DNA of 64,000 nucleotides from Multivorans sp965116445. Its GTDB lineage: Bacteria; Acidobacteriota; Thermoanaerobaculia; Multivoradales; Multivoraceae. This document shows positions 50,585-59,983 of the stretch, piece after piece. The number at the start of each line of letters is the position of its first letter. Within the stretch, counting starts at the first letter, position 1. Where the stretch lies: positions 2,108,001 through 2,172,000 of the forward strand of contig OZ220688.1 of the NCBI GenBank assembly GCA_965116445.1. The letters are read 5' to 3'. Under the pieces are notes generated by a model. That model was not told the origin of the DNA. It worked only from the letters and a program-made list of their open reading frames with translations, and made no database searches. A program made the translations under genes and the position numbers.

Positions 50585-52594
50585 CTACCGGGTAGTGCTA
50601 TCCGGCTCGCCAACCCGCCACGGCAGGCGGCGGCAGGCTGCCAGCGCCGCCAGGGGAAAGTGCTGGGCGTAACCGTGGTAGTGGAGGTAGAAGACGCGGG
50701 GAAAGCCGACCCCGGTCCACTGATCGTCGTGCCAGGAACCGTCTTCCCGCTGACGCTGGTGAAGGAAGGCGACGGCACGCTCCAGCGCCACCCTCGCGGC
50801 CCACGCCGCGCCCGGATCCGAGTCCGGTCCAATCGTCGCGACCAGGCCCGACATCGCCCAGGCGGTCTGGGACGCGGTGCTTTCGGCACAGGGAACGGGG
50901 CTCCTCGGCGCCTCGTAGGAATCGAGCGATTCGCCCCAACCCCCGTCCGCGTTCTGGGCCTGAAGCAGCCAGTGCCGTCCCCGCCGGCACGCCCGCGCCA
51001 GGCGGTCCGCGTCAAGACCCGTGGCGGACGCCGCGAGGTCCGCCAGCGCGCAGACCGAGAGCCAGGTCCCGTAGATGTAGTTCGCGCCCCAGCGCCCGGG
51101 CCAGCTTCCGTCCTTCTCCTGCTCCCGCAGCAGGTACTCGCCCGCTCTCCTGACCGCCGCCTGGTCCGCATTCCCGGCGGCGAGCAAGGCGGAGACCGCT
51201 CGCGAGGTGATGTCCGGCGTACTCGGATCGATCATCGCGTTGTGGTCGGCAAAGGGAACGAGAGTCAGGATCTGCTTGTCGCAGGAGCGATCGAAGGAGG
51301 CCCAACCGCCGTCCGGGTTCTGCATCCCCCGGAGCCAGCGAACGCCTCGATCCACCGCTCCTCGCCTTCGCGTCTCGAGCGCTTCGGTCCGTCCCCGGAC
51401 CCGGACCAGCATGAGCAGCACTTCAGCCGTGTCGTCGCAGTCGGGGTAGAAATCGTTTCGATACTCGAAGCACCATCCTCCGGGCGCGTCCTGCGCGCTC
51501 TTCTCGCGCCAGTCTCCGACGACCGCGACCTCCCGGTCCAGCAGCCATTCCAGCGCCTCCTGAACCGCGTCTCCCCGTTCGGGCACGCCGGCATCCAGCA
51601 ACGCGTTCGCCGTCAGGGCCGTATCCCAGACCGGCGACAGGCATGGCTGCAGGCGCATCTCACCGTCCTGCTCGACCTCGAAGCGCTCCAGCTCGCGGAT
51701 CTGGCTCCCCACGAGCGAACCGTTCTGCTCATGGCCCAGACACCGCAGGGCGATCGCCGCGTTGACCATCGCGCCAAAGATCGCGCCCAGGCCGTCGCTT
51801 CCTTCCAGGCGGCGGACCACCCACTCCTCCGCCTTCGCCAGGGCGCGGCGACGCAACCAGGGAAGCGGACCGACTGCCTCGAACAACTGAATCAGGGCAT
51901 TGACGCCCCGGAAGACACCCGCCCAGAAGAACTCGAAGAAGGACCTCCGCGGACGCGGCGGGGCGAGCCCCGATTCCAGTTCCTCCAGCGTCACGTCGAG
52001 CGGCACGCTCGGTTTGCAGGCCCAGATCACGGACAGCGGAACGACCATCGTCCGCGTCCACGAGGACATCTCGTAGATGTTCACGTAGAACCAGCGCGGC
52101 AGGAGAACGAGCTCCGGAGGCACGGCCGGCGCCTTGCGCCAGGGCCAAAGGCCGAAGACGGCGAGAAACAGCTTCGTGTGGGAGTTGCACGCGCGAAGCC
52201 CTCCCACAGCGAGGATCGCGTCGCGCGCGGCCGCCATGCGGGGCGAACGCGGGTCGTCGCCGGCGAGTTTCAGGCACAGGTAGGCCTTGACCGATCTGCT
52301 CGGATCGATCGGCCCGCCCGGCCAGGTCGACCAGCCGCCGGCCGCAAGTTGCTGGCTGCGCAGGCGCTCGCAGCAGGCCGTCGCCTTCGCGTCGTCTCCG
52401 CGACCCAGGAAGTGAAGCAGCAGAACGTAGTCCGCCACGGTCCACGTGTCGCATTCGAGCTCGAAGCGCCAGTGGCCGTCCTCCCGACGACTCCTCAGCA
52501 GGTTGCGCGTGGCGGCCTCGATCACCCTGTCGAGAATCCGCGGCGCCTCCGAACGCTCTGGCCCCTCCGCGGAAACCGCGGCCGCGCGAATCAC
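50585..52594 (-). CDS. shc: Squalene-hopene cyclase family triterpene cyclase
   Basis: The 669-residue protein has the catalytic acid motif DCDDTA with D385, D387 and D388 (the D-x-D-D-T-A motif of squalene-hopene cyclases), and several QW repeats such as QNPDGGWASFD, QEKDGSWPGRWGANYIYGTW and QREDGSWHDDQWTGVGFP. SHC turns squalene into hopene or diplopterol at the membrane; other members cyclise other polyprenes. The GTG start at 52594 overlaps the sulfotransferase stop (GTGA). No hpn genes or squalene synthase are nearby, so the precursor must come from elsewhere. Upstream genes are a sulfotransferase and a P450, which suggests a tailored product. Confidence 0.93.
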   Translation of the reverse strand: MIRAAAVSAEGPERSEAPRILDRVIEAATRNLLRSRREDGHWRFELECDTWTVADYVLLLHFLGRGDDAKATACCERLRSQQLAAGGWSTWPGGPIDPSRSVKAYLCLKLAGDDPRSPRMAAARDAILAVGGLRACNSHTKLFLAVFGLWPWRKAPAVPPELVLLPRWFYVNIYEMSSWTRTMVVPLSVIWACKPSVPLDVTLEELESGLAPPRPRRSFFEFFWAGVFRGVNALIQLFEAVGPLPWLRRRALAKAEEWVVRRLEGSDGLGAIFGAMVNAAIALRCLGHEQNGSLVGSQIRELERFEVEQDGEMRLQPCLSPVWDTALTANALLDAGVPERGDAVQEALEWLLDREVAVVGDWREKSAQDAPGGWCFEYRNDFYPDCDDTAEVLLMLVRVRGRTEALETRRRGAVDRGVRWLRGMQNPDGGWASFDRSCDKQILTLVPFADHNAMIDPSTPDITSRAVSALLAAGNADQAAVRRAGEYLLREQEKDGSWPGRWGANYIYGTWLSVCALADLAASATGLDADRLARACRRGRHWLLQAQNADGGWGESLDSYEAPRSPVPCAESTASQTAWAMSGLVATIGPDSDPGAAWAARVALERAVAFLHQRQREDGSWHDDQWTGVGFPRVFYLHYHGYAQHFPLAALAACRRLPWRVGEPDSTTR

Positions 52595-53745
52595 CCGGGG
52601 CCCCGGGACGCTCCGGAGCCCGCCGACGACGACCCTTCGGGAGGCGGGTAGTTCCACGTGTCCAGCACGAACCGGCACTCCCGCTGGACACGTTCCACCA
52701 GACTCGTCTCGAAGGTGTAGCGGTTCTTGCGGTAAGCGGCAATTCCGTCGACGTAGGTCTTGATCCCGGCCCGGCCGCGTTCCCAGTCCGGCAGATCGAG
52801 CGTCGCGTAGACGGCCTCGAGCTCTTCCAGTGGACGTCGCTCCAGGTCCTCGAAACGCACCTCCGCGAGTTGCCCCTTCGGGATGGACGACCGGTCCCTC
52901 AGGTACTGCCGCAGAGTCTCCCGCAGGATGAAGAAGGCGAGATCGTCGAAGGCGCCCTCCTGGACCGGATGAAGCTGGTGGTAGGGCACCACCGCGCGGA
53001 GCATGTGCATCAGGGACCGGGCGACCTCATAGGGACTGCGGACGATGTGAACGAACCGCGCCTTGGGAAAGAGGCGCAACAGGTGAGGGATCCGCCCCGT
53101 GTTCACCGGGCTCTTGAGCACCAGCCGCCGGCCGTCCGCGTCCAGCGTCGCCTTGCGCAGGACCTGCATGTAGACCCGCTCCCAGCGCTTCAGCTCCCTG
53201 GCGGACAACCCCTGCATGAAGCAGTACCGGTTGAAGTACCACTCCGCCCGCCGGGGGAACGTCACCGAGTGGAACGCGGACATGGGGCTCGAGTTGGCGA
53301 CCGCCAGGTCTTCTTCCTGCGGCATGTCCATGGACACCGCCACCTTGTCCATCGGCCTGGTCGCGGGCGCCGCCTTCGCCATCAGGTCCTTCAGCCAGCC
53401 CCGCCCGGTCAGGAAGAACGTCGGCACGGCGGCCTGGAAGGTCGACACCGAGGCGTATTGAGGATCCTGCGCCAGAAGGTTGTGAAGGTGGGTCGTGCCG
53501 CTGCGAGCGACGCCGATCACGAAGATCGGCGCCTTGTCGACCGGCGTACGGGCCACCGCGCCGCCCCAGCGCAGGCGTTCCGCCATCCGGAAGGGAACGG
53601 CGGCCGTCGTCGTCGCCAGGATGCGAGCCAGGCGCCCCCAGTACGCGGGCGGAACGCCTCCGTTCTCCCACAACAGCCGGAGCCACGTGCCAAGCGGAGC
53701 CATCGTGCCCGAGTGCGCAAGGCTTTGCTGCGAATCGGCCATCAA
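52591..53745 (-). CDS. PAPS-dependent sulfotransferase
   Basis: The 384-residue protein has the 5'-phosphosulfate loop FVIGVARSGTTHLHNLL (residues about 76-90) and the 3'-phosphate loop RFVHIVRSPYEVARSL with R236 and S237 near the expected place. Residues 130-180 should shape the acceptor site. It moves a sulfate from PAPS to an alcohol or amine. It starts 8 bases after the P450 gene and overlaps the cyclase gene by 4 bases, so the three are one operon. A hydroxyl placed by the P450 could be the acceptor (inference). Confidence 0.9.
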   Translation of the reverse strand: MMADSQQSLAHSGTMAPLGTWLRLLWENGGVPPAYWGRLARILATTTAAVPFRMAERLRWGGAVARTPVDKAPIFVIGVARSGTTHLHNLLAQDPQYASVSTFQAAVPTFFLTGRGWLKDLMAKAAPATRPMDKVAVSMDMPQEEDLAVANSSPMSAFHSVTFPRRAEWYFNRYCFMQGLSARELKRWERVYMQVLRKATLDADGRRLVLKSPVNTGRIPHLLRLFPKARFVHIVRSPYEVARSLMHMLRAVVPYHQLHPVQEGAFDDLAFFILRETLRQYLRDRSSIPKGQLAEVRFEDLERRPLEELEAVYATLDLPDWERGRAGIKTYVDGIAAYRKNRYTFETSLVERVQRECRFVLDTWNYPPPEGSSSAGSGASRGPG

Positions 53746-53753
53746 GACCTCCG

Positions 53754-55767
53754 TCAGGATCCGGACGATGCGCCCGAGGCGTTTCGGCGGCGCACCTTGA
53801 ACTTGAACGAGTTGCCGGGCCGAGGCGCCAGGCCGTACGAGACCTTCAGCTTGTAGCCCGGTGGCGCCATGGTCAGGTCGAGTTCATGGAGGATCGTCGC
53901 CAGAGTGAGGACCATCTGAATCTGCGCCAGACCCTTGCCGATGCAACTGTGGGCCCCGGCGCCGTAGGGCACGTAGACACCGGCTGCACGGTGCTCGTCA
54001 CGCCCCGGACTGTACCGCTCGATGTCGAAACGCTGCGGATCGGGGAAGTGCTCCGGCACCAGGTGCGCCGCCGCCGTGGAAAAGAGAAGATCCGAACCCG
54101 CCGGAATCCTGTAGCCCTCGAACGGAAACGAATTCGTCACGCGGCGCTGAAGCGCGAACCCGATCGGATGCACCCGCAGGGTCTCCATGACGAACCGATG
54201 AATCACGTCAAACTGCGCCAGCGCCGGAACGGACGGCATCCCGTCGGAAAAAAGAGCATCCGCCTCGGCCCTCATCCTGTCGAGGAGGTCCGGTCGCTTC
54301 AACGCCTCGTACAACACGAAGGCGCACGAATACGCCACGGTGTGGATGCCCGTGAAGAGGAACTGCGGGAGTTCGGCCGGCAAGTTCTCCTCCGAGAGGA
54401 GCTGCGGATCCGTCCGATGAAGTTCGAGCAGGATGTCCACCAGATCCGGGGCGCCATCCGGACGTCCGCCGTCCTCTCGCAACGCCTGGAGCTGGTCGAC
54501 ATAGGCACTCAGGTATCCGCGGGCGCGAGCAATCCGCGGGTGCTTCAACCACAGCTTCGACCGACGCCGCGCGACGTGGACCGTCATCGCCGTCCCAAGG
54601 AAGAAGTCCAGGTCGCCGGCGAAGTCGATCGTGGAGACGCCGCCGCAAAGAACGGAGATCTGACGAACGATCATGCGCTGAAGGGACGGACGGACCCGCA
54701 CCGATCCGCCCCCGACCCAGCCCTCCATCTCGGATCGCGTCACGTCCATGAACTCCGCCATCCGGTTCTCGACATGCCTGGGCGAGAAGCCGGGCGCCAT
54801 CGCCTTGCGCAGCCGCGTATGGACCGGACCATCCAGGCCATGGAGGAACTGCGACGTGCCCAGTTCTCGTCCGAACACAGGCCATGTGTCGACCGATCGC
54901 AGATGGGCCCTGCCTCCGCGTTGCAGAAACCGAACCGCTTCCGGCCCGGCCAGAACGAGAAGACGGCGACTCAACGCCCGTACGCGAAAGACCGGCCCCA
55001 AGGCCTGGTACTGCTTCGCGAAGAAGGCGTTCAGATCGCCGGTCATGCTGAGCGCGCTGCCCAGAACCGGCAGGCCCTTGACCTCCGGAATCTCGTCCGG
55101 CTGCCGGACCGTCTTCGGCGCCTCGGCGGAGCGCCGGCGCCGCTGAATCGCCGGGATGAGGAACCGCCCGATCAGGTCCAGCCGCCGGAGCAAGTCGATC
55201 CGTTCCCGCAACTCCTCCCGCTCCTGGGTCGAGAGTCGACGTTGCAGGACGCCGCTCGCGTCGGCCAGGCAGACGATCACAATGTCGCGCGGATCGGGAA
55301 TCTCCTCGCTGAACAGAATCCGCATGATCCGCAGCCAGACCTCCTCCACCGCGTCGCCGTCCGCCCCGGGATAGCGGCGCGAACGAGCAACGCTGCTCGC
55401 GAAGAACACCGCCCCTCCCCCGGAATCGAGCTCGAGAATGCCGCGTTCCACCAGGCGGTCGATCGCTCGGCGACGGATATCGCCTGCCCGCTCAGCCGTA
55501 AAGAACCAGCCAACCGTCCGCGCTGCGGTCCTTCCCGCTCTCGGCGATCGCGGCAAGGGTCGGATCCAGCAGATCGTCATCCAGAGGCGTCGCGTCCGTC
55601 ACGAAGAGCCGGTCGAGATCGGTATCGATCCGTCCCTCAAGCGCGAGCTCCATCAGCACGGCGCCGGCAACCACGACGTCCAGCACGCCGGAAGGGAAAG
55701 CCGCTGACAGGTCGCCGTGCTCCTCGTCAAGAACGAGAAGCAGGACTTCCTCGACGATGCGGATCAA
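53754..55767 (-). pseudogene. GPP34-cytochrome P450 fusion, copy 2 with a one-base frameshift
   Basis: The domain order repeats that of 39700-41709. Frame A, from TTG 55767, encodes the GPP34 part (IVEEVLLLVLDEEHGDL, LELALEGRIDTD-like and LLDPTLAAIAESG) and stops at TGA 55492-55494. Frame B continues from the same place (TAERAGDIRRRAIDRLVERGILEL) through the whole P450 to 53754. Aligned with the intact copy, one extra base in the AAA run at 55500-55502 explains the break. The P450 part is complete, with E-T-L-R in helix K and PYGAGAHSCIGKG around the haem cysteine (Tyr for the usual Phe). Either this is a recent mutation or a sequencing error, or the P450 is made from an internal start. Confidence 0.8.
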
Positions 55768-56026
55768 GGGAGGGTTTCCCCCGATGCCGATCCCTGCTCT
55801 ACAATCTCTCCCGTTGTCCTGATCACAGGAAGCGATGATACCCACTCGGCAATCCGCCCGAGACGCGGAGAAGCCTGCCGACGACGAACCGGACGGCGCC
55901 GGGATCTCTGCCGCCGTACCGCCCGGCGCCCGACGACCGGTCGGGAAACCGGGCGGTACGGCCAAAGGCGGAATCGTTTATTCTCTGAGGCCTCGCGGAC
56001 GGAACCGACGTGCAGCCCGCGGCAAC

Positions 56027-56032
56027 GGAGGT
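56027..56032 (+). promoter_or_regulatory. Strong Shine-Dalgarno site
   Basis: GGAGGT lies 6 bases before the ATG at 56039. It is one of the best ribosome-binding sites in the window and fixes the start of the cytochrome c peroxidase-like gene over longer upstream readings. Confidence 0.75.
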
Positions 56033-56038
56033 GGAACA

Positions 56039-57169
56039 ATGAAGGGAAGAACGATCACGCGGAGGACGGTGCAGGGCACGGTCGCGGCCCTCCTCCTGGC
56101 GACGGCGGGAGCCGCGCAGGAACCGCCGGAAGGCCTCGACCAGCTCGGCGCCGACTTGTTCGCCGAACTCCTGTTCAACAACCAAGGCACCGACTACGCG
56201 ATTGCCTGCTCGGTGTGCCACGGCCTCGGCGAATCGGTGGCCGGCAAGGCCGAGCGGTACTACGCGGACCACACGCCGACCAGCCTGACCGCGGGCCGCG
56301 AAACGACGGATCGCAACGCACAGACGCTGGCCGGCGTCTTCCGGGCGGACGTCTTCGGTTGGGACGGCGCCTGGGACTCGATGGAGGACATGATCCTCGA
56401 GAAGCTGATCGGCAAGCAGTACGGCTGGAAGCCGGGCGCCCGCGCCGAGGCGATCGACAACGCCGCCTACGTCTTGCTCGACGAGGGGCACAACGCGATC
56501 TCCGGCGTGCCGTACATCGAGCAGTTCCGGAACGTCTACGGCCTCGACCTCGAGTCGCTCGAACGGGAGGAAGTCGCCGCGGCGGCCGCCCGCGCTCTGG
56601 CCGATTACACGCGGACGATCGACTTCTCGATGACCTCGCGCTGGGACGCGTTCACCGAGCAGAACCGCTTCCGCAAGGAACCGAACGCGGACGAGGACAT
56701 GTTGAACTACGCCGCGAGCATCGAGAGCCGGATCTACAACCAGGAAGGGCGGAATCTGATCCGGCGGCCGGAAGGGTTCACCGAGACGGCCTACGAGGGC
56801 TTCAAGACCTTCTTCCGCGTATTCGACGTCGAGTCGGTGGGAAGCTGCGTTCGCTGCCACGTGCCGCCGACCTTCAGCGACTACGCGCTCCACGGTACGG
56901 CCGCGGGCGAGTTCAAGACGCCTCCGCTCAGGAACCTGCCGCGTACCGACCCCTACCTGCACGACGGCAGCGCCGCAACGCTCGAGGAGGTGCTCCAGGG
57001 TCACATGGAACTGGCCGAGGCGGCCCGGGCCGAACAGGAGGGCGTCGATCCGCTCTTCGGCGAGATCCGGATCTCGGAGGCCGACGTCGAGCCGCTGGTT
57101 CAGTACCTCCTGATGCTGGACGAGGTGGCGCCTGCGGACTTCCGCTACTTCCTGATCAACTTCGAGTGA
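56039..57169 (+). CDS. Di-heme cytochrome c peroxidase-like protein
   Basis: The 376-residue protein starts at ATG 56039 with a Sec signal (GTVAALLLATAGAAQ). Two haem c sites are present: C57-C60-H61 (CSVCH) and C270-C273-H274 (CVRCH), separated as in bacterial di-heme peroxidases and MauG relatives. TPPLRNLPRTDPYLHDGSAATLEEVL near the C-terminus is the family block. It should reduce peroxide or oxidise another periplasmic substrate. It is followed 11 bases later by a small exported protein, probably in one operon. Confidence 0.92.
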   Translation: MKGRTITRRTVQGTVAALLLATAGAAQEPPEGLDQLGADLFAELLFNNQGTDYAIACSVCHGLGESVAGKAERYYADHTPTSLTAGRETTDRNAQTLAGVFRADVFGWDGAWDSMEDMILEKLIGKQYGWKPGARAEAIDNAAYVLLDEGHNAISGVPYIEQFRNVYGLDLESLEREEVAAAAARALADYTRTIDFSMTSRWDAFTEQNRFRKEPNADEDMLNYAASIESRIYNQEGRNLIRRPEGFTETAYEGFKTFFRVFDVESVGSCVRCHVPPTFSDYALHGTAAGEFKTPPLRNLPRTDPYLHDGSAATLEEVLQGHMELAEAARAEQEGVDPLFGEIRISEADVEPLVQYLLMLDEVAPADFRYFLINFE

Positions 57170-57180
57170 GGGGCGAGGGC

Positions 57181-57858
57181 GTGCGCGACGCGAGCGCGCG
57201 AACCGCCGGCCCGCATGTCCTGGGACTTCTCCTTGCGACGTTGCTCCTGGCGGCGCCCCTCGGCGCCGATCCTTCGATGGAGCGCACGGACGCGCTGCCC
57301 CCGGACCTGCCGGAACGGTTCGCGGCGCTTCTCGATCCGGCCGGCTACCGGGTGATCCGGGACGAAGGGCAGCCAATCGACTTCTGGTTCCCGCCCGCCC
57401 TGCCGATGCAGGATCCGTCGGCCGAACTCGGCGTCGAGTACCCCACCCTGCCCCCGGGCGGCCTCGTCGGCCTGATGCGAACGACGGACGAGTGGAGCAC
57501 CTACAAGAAACAGATCGTGCCGCCCGGCACGTACACGCTCCGCTACGCGGTGCAGCCCGCCGACGGCGACCACACCGGACAGACCTGGTTCCGGGACTTC
57601 CTGATCCTGATCCCGGTCCCGCTCGACACATTCGACCCTTACGGCTTCCCCGAACAGGAGCCCCTGGTCGAGGCGAGCATCACGATTCTCGAGGGCGCCA
57701 CGCACCCGATGACCATGGCGCTGTTCCAGAACTACGACGGCGTCGAGGAGGCGGCCATGTTCTGGAACGACCTGGACCAGCCGACCCTGGCCGTCCCCCT
57801 GGGCGAGGTCACCCTCGGGCTCGTCATCGAGGGTGAGGGCGAGGAAGTGCCCCTGTAG
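57181..57858 (+). CDS. Exported protein of unknown function
   Basis: The 225-residue protein starts at GTG 57181 with a signal peptide (GLLLATLLLAAPLGADP). The mature part looks beta-rich with many prolines and includes PPGTYTLRYAVQPADGDHTG, FRDFLILIPVPLDT and VPLGEVTLGLVIEG. I do not recognise a named family. Its place just after a di-heme peroxidase gene suggests a periplasmic partner. It is convergent with the pcm gene; 22 bases separate their stops and hold no clear terminator. Confidence 0.7.
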   Translation: MRDASARTAGPHVLGLLLATLLLAAPLGADPSMERTDALPPDLPERFAALLDPAGYRVIRDEGQPIDFWFPPALPMQDPSAELGVEYPTLPPGGLVGLMRTTDEWSTYKKQIVPPGTYTLRYAVQPADGDHTGQTWFRDFLILIPVPLDTFDPYGFPEQEPLVEASITILEGATHPMTMALFQNYDGVEEAAMFWNDLDQPTLAVPLGEVTLGLVIEGEGEEVPL

Positions 57859-57880
57859 ACATCCTGAGCAGGCGCCAACG

Positions 57881-58753
57881 CTAGCGCTCCCGCGTCAGCG
57901 GCACGAATCGCACCGGAATGACCCGCGTCCGCTCCACCGATCCGTCCGCCTGCTTCTCCAACACGACAAGCTCCTGACGACCGCCGTCCGGCCCCACCGG
58001 CAGCACGAGTCGACCGCCCGTCGCCAACTGTTCGACCAACGGCTCGGGTACGTGGTCCGGCGCCGCGGTGACGACGATCGCGTCGAACGGCGCCTCGTCC
58101 GGCCATCCGGCATAGCCGTCGCCGATCCGGGTCGTCACGTTCTCGTACCCGGCCGCACCGAGCGCAGCCGCGGCCCGCAGCCCCAGGGGCTCCACGATCT
58201 CGATCGTGTAGACGTGCTCGACGATCTCGGCCAGCACCGCAGCCTGATAGCCCGAGCCGGTGCCGACCTCGAGCACCCGGTCCTCGGGATCCGGCTCGGC
58301 GAGTTCGGTCATCAGCGCGACAATGTACGGCTGCGAGATCGTCTGCCGCCAGCCGATTGCGAGCGGCGAATCACGGTAGGCCAAGTCGCGGATGTCCTCC
58401 GGGACGAACAGGTGGCGCTCCACCTTCTCCATCGCGGAGATCACGCGATCGTCACGTACAGGCGGCCGGCCATCGCGGGGCTCGGCGATCGTGTCGCGGA
58501 CCATCCGCCGCCGGAGTTCCGCGAAGCCGGCCCGCTCCTGGGAGGACGGCGCCGGCGCCGCGACGGCCAGGACCGCGAAGGCGGCAATACCGAACTGGAG
58601 GCCGCGCGCCGCGCGTCGCCGGAAGACCGCGTGTAGCCTTCGCCATCTTCCCGCCACCCTGTTTCCGGCCGACGGCGCCACACCGCGGGCGCCTCGTCGG
58701 TCCTTGAAACGCCGCGAACCCGCCCGTACACCGTCAACCGAGGTCGTCGTCAT
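57881..58753 (-). CDS. pcm: Exported protein-L-isoaspartate O-methyltransferase
   Basis: The methyltransferase core is clear: SAM motif I LEVGTGSGYQAAVLAEIVEHVYTIEI, with ERHLFVP and AYRDSPLAIGWRQTISQPY upstream, typical of PCMT, which repairs isoaspartyl residues. From ATG 58753 the protein has a long basic N-terminus and then a hydrophobic stretch (LQFGIAAFAVLAVAAPAPSSQ), so it is probably exported or anchored facing the periplasm. Most PCMTs are cytoplasmic, and SAM is not expected outside, so this is odd. The start region overlaps possible upstream starts of the divergent MFS gene. Confidence 0.85.
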   Translation of the reverse strand: MTTTSVDGVRAGSRRFKDRRGARGVAPSAGNRVAGRWRRLHAVFRRRAARGLQFGIAAFAVLAVAAPAPSSQERAGFAELRRRMVRDTIAEPRDGRPPVRDDRVISAMEKVERHLFVPEDIRDLAYRDSPLAIGWRQTISQPYIVALMTELAEPDPEDRVLEVGTGSGYQAAVLAEIVEHVYTIEIVEPLGLRAAAALGAAGYENVTTRIGDGYAGWPDEAPFDAIVVTAAPDHVPEPLVEQLATGGRLVLPVGPDGGRQELVVLEKQADGSVERTRVIPVRFVPLTRER

Positions 58754-58811
58754 CGCTCGCTCCCCAACTCCGCCCGCCCGCCTCTGGGACCGGCCGGGTC
58801 TGCAAGCGTAC

Positions 58812-59978
58812 ATGGGGTCGCTGGCCTGTTCGACTTCCGGCCTGGGCATGGTCCAGCTCCTCCTGCCCTGGCTGCTGATGAGCGTCCTGGCGCTCCCGGC
58901 CGGCCAGGTCGGTCCGCTCCAGGCGGCGGTCGGTCTGCCCGGCGTGATCATCATGCTCTGGGGCGGCGCCAGGGCGGATCGCACGGACGCCAGAGCGACA
59001 CTGACCCGCGTGTTCGGCGCGGCGGCCTTCGTGCCTCTCGGACTCATCCTGGTGCTCGAGCTCGGGCAACTCAGCGTCTGGACCGTGACCGCCTGGGGGC
59101 TCGGGATCAGCGCCGCGCTGTCCTTCTCCGGCCCTGCCCAGCAGTCCGTGCTCAGCCGGATCGCGGGTCGGGACCTGCAACGCGGCGTGACCGCGTCGAC
59201 CGCGATCACCATGTTCACGACAATGATCGGGATCGGCGCCGCCGGCCAGCTCGACCGCATCGGCCTGCGACAGGTCCTGGTCGTCCAGTGCCTGTGTCTG
59301 GTCGCCGCGGCGTTCTGGATCCGGCGGATCGGCTCCCACGAATCCGTGAACCCGGGTTCCGCCGAGCCCGCCTGGCGCCAGATTCGCGAGGGCTTCCGCG
59401 CCTCCTACCGAAAGCGCCCCGTGTTCGACGCGATGACCGTGAACTTCGCCTCCAGCATCTTCAACGCCGGCGGTTTCCTGACCGCCTTCCCGTTCATCGT
59501 CCGGGAGGTCTACGACGGCGACGCGGAACTCCTCTCGTTGCTGATGATCGTCTTCTTCGCCGGCGCCGTCGTCTCGAACCTGATCATGCTGCGCTTCATG
59601 CCGTTCCAGCAGCCCGGCCGCTGGTTCATCCTGTTCCAGCTCTCCCGGGTACTCGTCCTGTTCCTGATCTGGGTCGAGCCGTCCTGGTGGCTCGTCGTCA
59701 CCGGCGTCGTCGCCTGGGGCCTCAACATGGGCGTCACGACAACCCTGGCCCGGGCGATCGTCCAGGAAGCAGCCGACCCCCTGTCCCGCGGCCGGGTGAT
59801 GGCCGTCTTCGGGATCGGCCTGCTCGGGGCCCCACTGATCGGCGCCGTGATCCTTGGCTGGATCGTCGAGCAGTACGGCCCCCTGGCCGGGCTGGTCCCC
59901 GGCATGGCGGCGTCCATCCTGCTCTTCGTCTACAGCATGCTGGCGACCGGGCTCTGGCGGTATCGGAGCGCGGCGTAG
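58812..59978 (+). CDS. MFS transporter
   Basis: The 388-residue reading has about 11-12 hydrophobic segments, starting MGSLACSTSGLGMVQLLLPWLLMSVLAL. The first loop contains WGGARADRTDARATL, matching the MFS loop 2-3 motif, and LSRIAGRDLQRGVTASTAI is typical of drug-type MFS efflux proteins. The first helix seems to begin before ATG 58812, so the true start may be TTG 58704 or another rare codon upstream; no ATG or GTG exists in frame between. Substrate is unknown. Confidence 0.83.
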   Translation: MGSLACSTSGLGMVQLLLPWLLMSVLALPAGQVGPLQAAVGLPGVIIMLWGGARADRTDARATLTRVFGAAAFVPLGLILVLELGQLSVWTVTAWGLGISAALSFSGPAQQSVLSRIAGRDLQRGVTASTAITMFTTMIGIGAAGQLDRIGLRQVLVVQCLCLVAAAFWIRRIGSHESVNPGSAEPAWRQIREGFRASYRKRPVFDAMTVNFASSIFNAGGFLTAFPFIVREVYDGDAELLSLLMIVFFAGAVVSNLIMLRFMPFQQPGRWFILFQLSRVLVLFLIWVEPSWWLVVTGVVAWGLNMGVTTTLARAIVQEAADPLSRGRVMAVFGIGLLGAPLIGAVILGWIVEQYGPLAGLVPGMAASILLFVYSMLATGLWRYRSAA

Positions 59979-59983
59979 GCGCC

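Noticed and set aside
55768..56038. Longer start for the cytochrome c peroxidase-like gene at about 55835
   Set aside because: The added residues are not conserved and would bury the signal peptide; the GGAGGT site at 56027-56032 supports ATG 56039.
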